From positions 1-9,557 of the forward strand of contig JAFVAA010000646.1 of NCBI GenBank assembly GCA_017476305.1: a stretch of DNA of 9,557 nucleotides, written 5' to 3'. Below the pieces are notes generated by a model. That model saw only the letters and a program-made list of their open reading frames with translations, was not told where the DNA came from and ran no database searches. Shown here piece after piece: positions 6,663 to 9,557 of this stretch. Each line of letters starts with the position of its first letter. The stretch's first letter is position 1. The position numbers and the translations under genes are program-made. Origin of the DNA: Lachnospiraceae bacterium. GTDB lineage: Bacteria > Bacillota > Clostridia > Lachnospirales > Lachnospiraceae.

Positions 6663-8753
6663 TCATGATTTCTCTGCCCAGTCCTCACTCTCCATATAGG
6701 TTATGCGCCATCCATTTTCCGTATATTTGAAGATGTAAGAATACTGTTGGGTACGATTCTTTTTCGAACCATCCGAATATGTTATCCTTATCACCTCATT
6801 TGCGTGAACGACTTCCTCCTCCGGAGAAAGAACATCCATGGAAACGATCTGAGCACGCTTTACTTTTTCCCTGAATTTTCTTTGATAGTAATTTTTCGCC
6901 CATTTGCACTGCTCCTGATAAGCTTCACTCTCCTTATCAAGCACCAGCTCCAGCTTATCCGTCTTTCCGGTATTGACCGCCTCTGTAAAGAATTCCCAAT
7001 ACTTCTCAAACGTATGATAAAGCTCCTCCACATAAAGGGAAGACAGTTTCCCTGCAGCATAAATATCCACCTGAAAATCCTCTTCCGCAAAAGTAAGCCG
7101 TGCATCTGTCTCTCCCCCTGCAGAAGCAAAAGGATTTTCGTAAAACGCAACCCCGGGAGCCTTCGCATACTCCCCAAGCCATGTCATATACTCCTTGTTT
7201 TTTTCGCTAAGCTCCTCAGATTTTCGCTCTGCACTCCGAAAAGACAGCTCCATCGCATCAGAGGAAAGCTCTGCCCTCACGATAGCCTCCTTCGTTCCCA
7301 GCCAAAGAACTCCATCGGAAACACGAAGCCATTCGTTCGCATCACACGCAATTTCCGAATTCTCTGCCACTGTTTTCCCGTCTATCCGGTATGCAGTACA
7401 AAAAGAGCTCCCCCAGACTCCCTCCGTCAGCTCATCTACCGTATCTGTCACCAAAAGCACCAGGAAACCTTTTCCCATACTCACGAAGGAATAGTATGCA
7501 AAGCCCTCCACAGCTGCTTTCTCCTTTAAAAACTCCGTATAGATACGGATGCTCTCCTCTATATCCTCCGAAGGAATCGTATCCTCTGCTTCCGGATGCT
7601 CCGTTTCCTGCTTTAACACAGCAGAAACCTCCTTCTCTTTCCTTTCAGAAACAGGAAACTCCTTACGAAGTCCAGCAAAGGAGACCGTACCTGCACTACA
7701 GGTCACGCTCAGTCCGATAGCTGCAATCAGTACCACAGGAAGGAGAACCCGCTTCGAATAATTTCTTTTCTTTCCTATCGCCCGGATCCTCTTTTCCATC
7801 TCGCGCCCGCGTCTGCTCATCGTCAGCATTGCATAGCGGAAATCCGTAAAATGTACCTCTCCCGCCAGCCGAATCAGCATTTTCCCATAGGCGAACCGGT
7901 TCTTTTCACCCAAAAGTCCTATCACCGTCTCATCACAGAACAGCTCCGTATCCTTTTTCGAGCAGGAAACAGCATACAAAAGAAACGGATCAAAAAAATA
8001 TACCGCAGACAAAATCATTTGGAGCACAGAAAGGATATTATCCTTATGTTTAAAATGTACATACTCATGCGTTAAAATCTGCTCCATTTCTACTGCATTC
8101 ACCTGCTCCTCTAAAACCAGCCCTTTCGGAATATAAATCGCAGGACAGAAAATACCATACAGACAAGGGCTCTTGATTCCGGATACCTGATAGACAGAAA
8201 GCCCCCCTTTCTTTCTATAAAATACCCTTTCTCTTTTGAAACGTCTGGTCAGAATGCAGTTAGAGAGAAAGAACCACAAAAGAAGAATTCCAGAGACCAG
8301 CCACCGGAATCCCCTCAGTCTTTCCCCGTTTCGCCCTATCCTCTTTTCTTCTGCTGCATCTGTCTTTTCCTCCAGTCCTGTACGCAATTCTTTCTGTGCA
8401 GATAACGCAGTATTCTCTCCCATCTGCTTTTCCAGGGAAACCGTCGTCAGACTACGGATCCCCTGCCCCTGCAGAGAAGCCCCGTCTCCGCTCTCTTTGG
8501 AGGCTGTCCCCGCAGAAGCCATAGAAAGCTCCGCTTCCTTGTCCTTTACAGAAGAAACAAATGTCTTAAAAAGATTTCCTGCACTATACGGTGTGGAAAT
8601 CAAATTGACCGGTACCAAAAAACGTAAGAATACAACCACCCATAAAAACCGGATGACTGCGTACTGTACTTTTCCGGCAAATATCCGGCGAATCCCTAAA
8701 ACCATCAATATGAGCAAAGAAGATTCTATCACCCATCCCCAAAAACTTTCCAT
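6663..8753 (-). CDS. M56 (BlaR1/MecR1-like) membrane metallopeptidase with a TcaA-like C-terminal region
   Basis: This 696-residue protein should sense an envelope signal and trigger inactivation of the partner BlaI-type repressor. Membrane segments lie at about 8-24, 31-50, 150-167 and 335-352. The cytoplasmic zinc-protease domain contains LTHEYVHFKHKDN (227-239), with HEYVH at 229-233, and ELFCDE (270-275) supplying the further gluzincin ligand. The extracellular part (about 356-696) is not a penicillin-binding domain: I see no SxxK...SxN...KTG arrangement like that of BlaR1. Instead residues about 580-690 (FFTEAVNTGKTDKLELVLD, then SEAYQEQCKWAKNYYQ and a final WRITYM strand) resemble the NTF2-like last domain of TcaA. 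A 90-residue polar loop lies between the first two membrane pairs (51-148). AAGGGA lies about 5 bases before the ATG. The gene follows the repressor after 111 bases, probably in one operon. Confidence 0.88.
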   Translation of the reverse strand: MESFWGWVIESSLLILMVLGIRRIFAGKVQYAVIRFLWVVVFLRFLVPVNLISTPYSAGNLFKTFVSSVKDKEAELSMASAGTASKESGDGASLQGQGIRSLTTVSLEKQMGENTALSAQKELRTGLEEKTDAAEEKRIGRNGERLRGFRWLVSGILLLWFFLSNCILTRRFKRERVFYRKKGGLSVYQVSGIKSPCLYGIFCPAIYIPKGLVLEEQVNAVEMEQILTHEYVHFKHKDNILSVLQMILSAVYFFDPFLLYAVSCSKKDTELFCDETVIGLLGEKNRFAYGKMLIRLAGEVHFTDFRYAMLTMSRRGREMEKRIRAIGKKRNYSKRVLLPVVLIAAIGLSVTCSAGTVSFAGLRKEFPVSERKEKEVSAVLKQETEHPEAEDTIPSEDIEESIRIYTEFLKEKAAVEGFAYYSFVSMGKGFLVLLVTDTVDELTEGVWGSSFCTAYRIDGKTVAENSEIACDANEWLRVSDGVLWLGTKEAIVRAELSSDAMELSFRSAERKSEELSEKNKEYMTWLGEYAKAPGVAFYENPFASAGGETDARLTFAEEDFQVDIYAAGKLSSLYVEELYHTFEKYWEFFTEAVNTGKTDKLELVLDKESEAYQEQCKWAKNYYQRKFREKVKRAQIVSMDVLSPEEEVVHANEVIRITYSDGSKKNRTQQYSYIFKYTENGWRITYMESEDWAEKS

Positions 8754-8864
8754 GCCGTCCCTTACTTCCTTTCCTCCCGGGAATTGTGCATGTATGGTAT
8801 TTCTTTACCGCACAGCTCCCTGTCCGTTAAAACACAGCCATTTCCCTATATGATACTCGTCCTT
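8754..8864 (-). other. Gap between repressor and M56 genes
   Basis: These 111 bases lie between codirectional genes. I see no convincing promoter and no terminator with a U-tract, so cotranscription is likely. The only open frame starting in it is eight codons long (on the minus strand, ending close to the M56 ribosome binding site) and is probably meaningless. The purine-rich stretch GGGAGGAAAGGAAGTAAGGG just before the M56 start offers more than one ribosome binding option. Confidence 0.5.
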
Positions 8865-9251
8865 TTACTGCTTTGCATCCTGCTCTGCTTCCTTTAAAAT
8901 TTCCTGCAGCTCCAAAATATCCTCTTTGGAAAGATCATTCTGGCGAACCAGCGCACTCATCATCATACTGACACTGCCATCATAGATCCTCTTAAGGAAA
9001 GCTCTTGTTTCCTGTACCACTACATCCTCTTTCTCCACCCTCGGATAAAAGTATTTCGTCTTTCCGTTTTCCTCATAACGCAAAAGTCCCTTTTCCGACA
9101 TTCTGCGCACCATGGTAGCACAAGTGCTTTTACTCCAGCCCACACGATCCTTTAATAAGGGAACCATCTGCATCAGCGTCCTCGGACTTTCCTCCCATAA
9201 ACAATCCAGAAGATACCATTCACTATTTGTCACGCAAACTTCCTTTTTCAT
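8865..9251 (-). CDS. BlaI/MecI/CopY-family transcriptional repressor
   Basis: From the ATG at 9249-9251 this is a 128-residue winged-helix repressor, the usual size for BlaI/MecI. The N-terminal domain begins with VTNSEWYLLDCLW, the family's 'xxxExxVMxxLW' helix. The recognition helix is WSKSTCATMVRRM (39-51, counted from this start), followed by a wing with KTKYFYPRV (64-72). The C-terminal third (about 75-128) is the helical dimerisation region, where M56 partners trigger cleavage in known systems. An in-frame ATG 12 bases further upstream (9261-9263) has no ribosome binding site, while GGAGGA sits 4-5 bases before the chosen ATG and overlaps the upstream one. It should repress its own operon and perhaps other genes, with relief through the M56 protease encoded next. 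CopY-like metal sensing is unlikely: no C-terminal CxCx4CxC motif is present. Confidence 0.92.
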   Translation of the reverse strand: MKKEVCVTNSEWYLLDCLWEESPRTLMQMVPLLKDRVGWSKSTCATMVRRMSEKGLLRYEENGKTKYFYPRVEKEDVVVQETRAFLKRIYDGSVSMMMSALVRQNDLSKEDILELQEILKEAEQDAKQ

Positions 9252-9255
9252 AAAA

Positions 9256-9261
9256 TCCTCC
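9256..9261 (-). promoter_or_regulatory. Ribosome binding site that decides the repressor start
   Basis: GGAGGA (complement of 9256-9261) lies 4 bases before the ATG at 9249-9251. It overlaps the upstream in-frame ATG at 9261-9263, which itself has only TCTGCTTTGAA before it. The position favours the shorter, 128-residue product. Confidence 0.75.
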
Positions 9262-9269
9262 ATTTCAAA

Positions 9270-9289
9270 GCAGAGATGACAAACTCTGC
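9270..9289 (-). promoter_or_regulatory. Inverted repeat in the repressor leader
   Basis: GCAGAG (9270-9275) and CTCTGC (9284-9289) form a perfect 6-bp inverted repeat with an 8-base spacer. It ends 8 bases upstream of the repressor ribosome binding site. It could be an operator bound by the dimeric repressor or an RNA hairpin near the translation start. I could not find the classical TACAnnTGTA BlaI/MecI operator in this region. Confidence 0.35.
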
Positions 9290-9343
9290 AAATCCTGTTT
9301 ACAAATTTTACGCACTGAACTCTCTCTGTCAGCTGTCTTCCTC

Positions 9344-9373
9344 ATTATACAACCACATAGTTTAATTCGTCAA
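9344..9373 (-). promoter_or_regulatory. Promoter of the repressor/M56 operon
   Basis: On the minus strand, TTGACG (complement of 9368-9373, 5 of 6 matches) is separated by 18 bases from a perfect TATAAT (complement of 9344-9349). Transcription would start near 9337, about 86 bases before the repressor ATG. This is the best-matching sigma-A promoter in the window, as expected for a gene needing tight repression. Confidence 0.7.
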
Positions 9374-9455
9374 CCTTTTTCTGTATTTTCCCCGGAATCG
9401 TTACGCTTTAAGTTTCACGGATGTTTGACAGTTTAATCTTTTACAACACTTCAAA

Positions 9456-9480
9456 AAGCTAGAAATAGCTTAATTTTTTT
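9456..9480 (+). terminator. Small terminator-like hairpin with T-run
   Basis: AAGCTA (9456-9461) and TAGCTT (9466-9471) pair around a GAAA loop and are followed by AA and seven Ts (9474-9480). The stem is short and AT-rich and there is no plus-strand gene immediately before it. It could insulate the promoter at 9511-9550 from upstream transcription, or be chance. From 9374 to 9510 I see no gene and no other feature. Confidence 0.3.
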
Positions 9481-9510
9481 GTCAAAATTCCATTTTTTGC
9501 TTCCACGTTA

Positions 9511-9550
9511 CTCCAAGTTGTGCTATAATGAATATAGCACAACTTGGAGG
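9511..9550 (+). promoter_or_regulatory. Perfect 17-bp inverted repeat overlapping an extended -10 and a ribosome binding site (plus-strand gene beyond the window)
   Basis: CTCCAAGTTGTGCTATA (9511-9527) is exactly complementary to 9533-9549, with a 5-base spacer (9528-9532). The left arm contains the extended -10 TGC-TATAAT (9521-9529); TTCCAC at 9501-9506 is a poor -35 at 17-base spacing. The right arm ends in GGAGG (9546-9550), a ribosome binding site whose start codon would fall just past the window edge. The dyad centre lies at the -10 and just before the expected start of transcription, the classical position for a repressor operator. A gene on the plus strand is implied but not visible. 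Confidence 0.65.
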
Positions 9551-9557
9551 TGTTCAA

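Noticed and set aside
6747..7529. Long open frame (260 codons) on the plus strand opposite the M56 gene.
   Set aside because: It lies wholly antisense to a well-supported gene, has a low-complexity basic and hydrophobic composition, and shows no ribosome binding site or recognisable domain.
8236..8853. 205-codon plus-strand open frame opposite the M56 N-terminus.
   Set aside because: It is antisense to the membrane and loop region of the M56 protein; its Ser/Arg/Pro-rich translation is typical of a shadow frame.
9425..9453. Perfect TTGACA at 9425-9430 on the plus strand.
   Set aside because: No acceptable -10 lies 16-18 bases downstream (the sequence there is around CACTTCAA), so it is probably an orphan match.
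9453..9473. AGCTAGAAATAGC is identical to the tetraloop region of engineered Cas9 single-guide RNAs.
   Set aside because: It is a simple 5-6 bp stem with a GAAA loop; there is no repeat array, tracrRNA anti-repeat or cas gene nearby. A chance match or a small terminator hairpin explains it.

Overview
The window looks like a chromosomal stretch of a low-to-mid GC Gram-positive anaerobe of the Clostridia, most likely Lachnospiraceae. This is inferred from AGGAGG-type ribosome binding sites, TTGACA/TATAAT promoters (several with an extended TGn -10), a lipoprotein-type amino-acid ABC transporter, a BlaI/M56 regulatory pair and an HD-GYP signalling protein. No marker gene fixes the genus.

Layout. 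Positions 1-804 are AT-rich and accessory in character: the 3' part of a type II restriction endonuclease resembling the AlwI/PleI/BstNBI family, followed by a short in-frame remnant of a RelE/ParE-type toxin. A structured element at 865-924 and a weak promoter precede a cytoplasmic polysaccharide-deacetylase-family gene (964-1656, +). From there to about 9373 every gene is on the minus strand. In transcription order (right to left) these are a BlaI/MecI-type repressor and an M56 (BlaR1-like) membrane metallopeptidase as one operon (9251 to 6663), then a membrane HD-GYP protein with its own promoter (6339 to 4195), then an amino-acid ABC transporter operon of binding lipoprotein, permease and ATPase (4067 to 1669). 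The ATPase ends 12 bases from the convergent deacetylase gene. The right edge (9511-9550) holds a perfect 17-bp inverted repeat overlapping an extended -10 and the ribosome binding site of a plus-strand gene that starts outside the window.

How the genes work together. The BlaI/M56 pair should form a signal-to-repressor-inactivation circuit, but no beta-lactamase or penicillin-binding sensor domain is visible. The M56 protein instead ends in a region resembling the NTF2-like C-terminal domain of TcaA, suggesting a different cell-envelope signal. The HD-GYP protein probably lowers cyclic di-GMP in response to an extracellular or membrane ligand. The ABC operon imports a polar amino acid.

The most unusual protein is the ABC binding lipoprotein: the segment that normally ends the SBP_bac_3 fold sits at its N-terminus, and the chain stops where that segment should begin. 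It therefore reads as a natural circular permutant. No complete new defence or mobile system is visible; the restriction gene at the left edge is cut by the window border.
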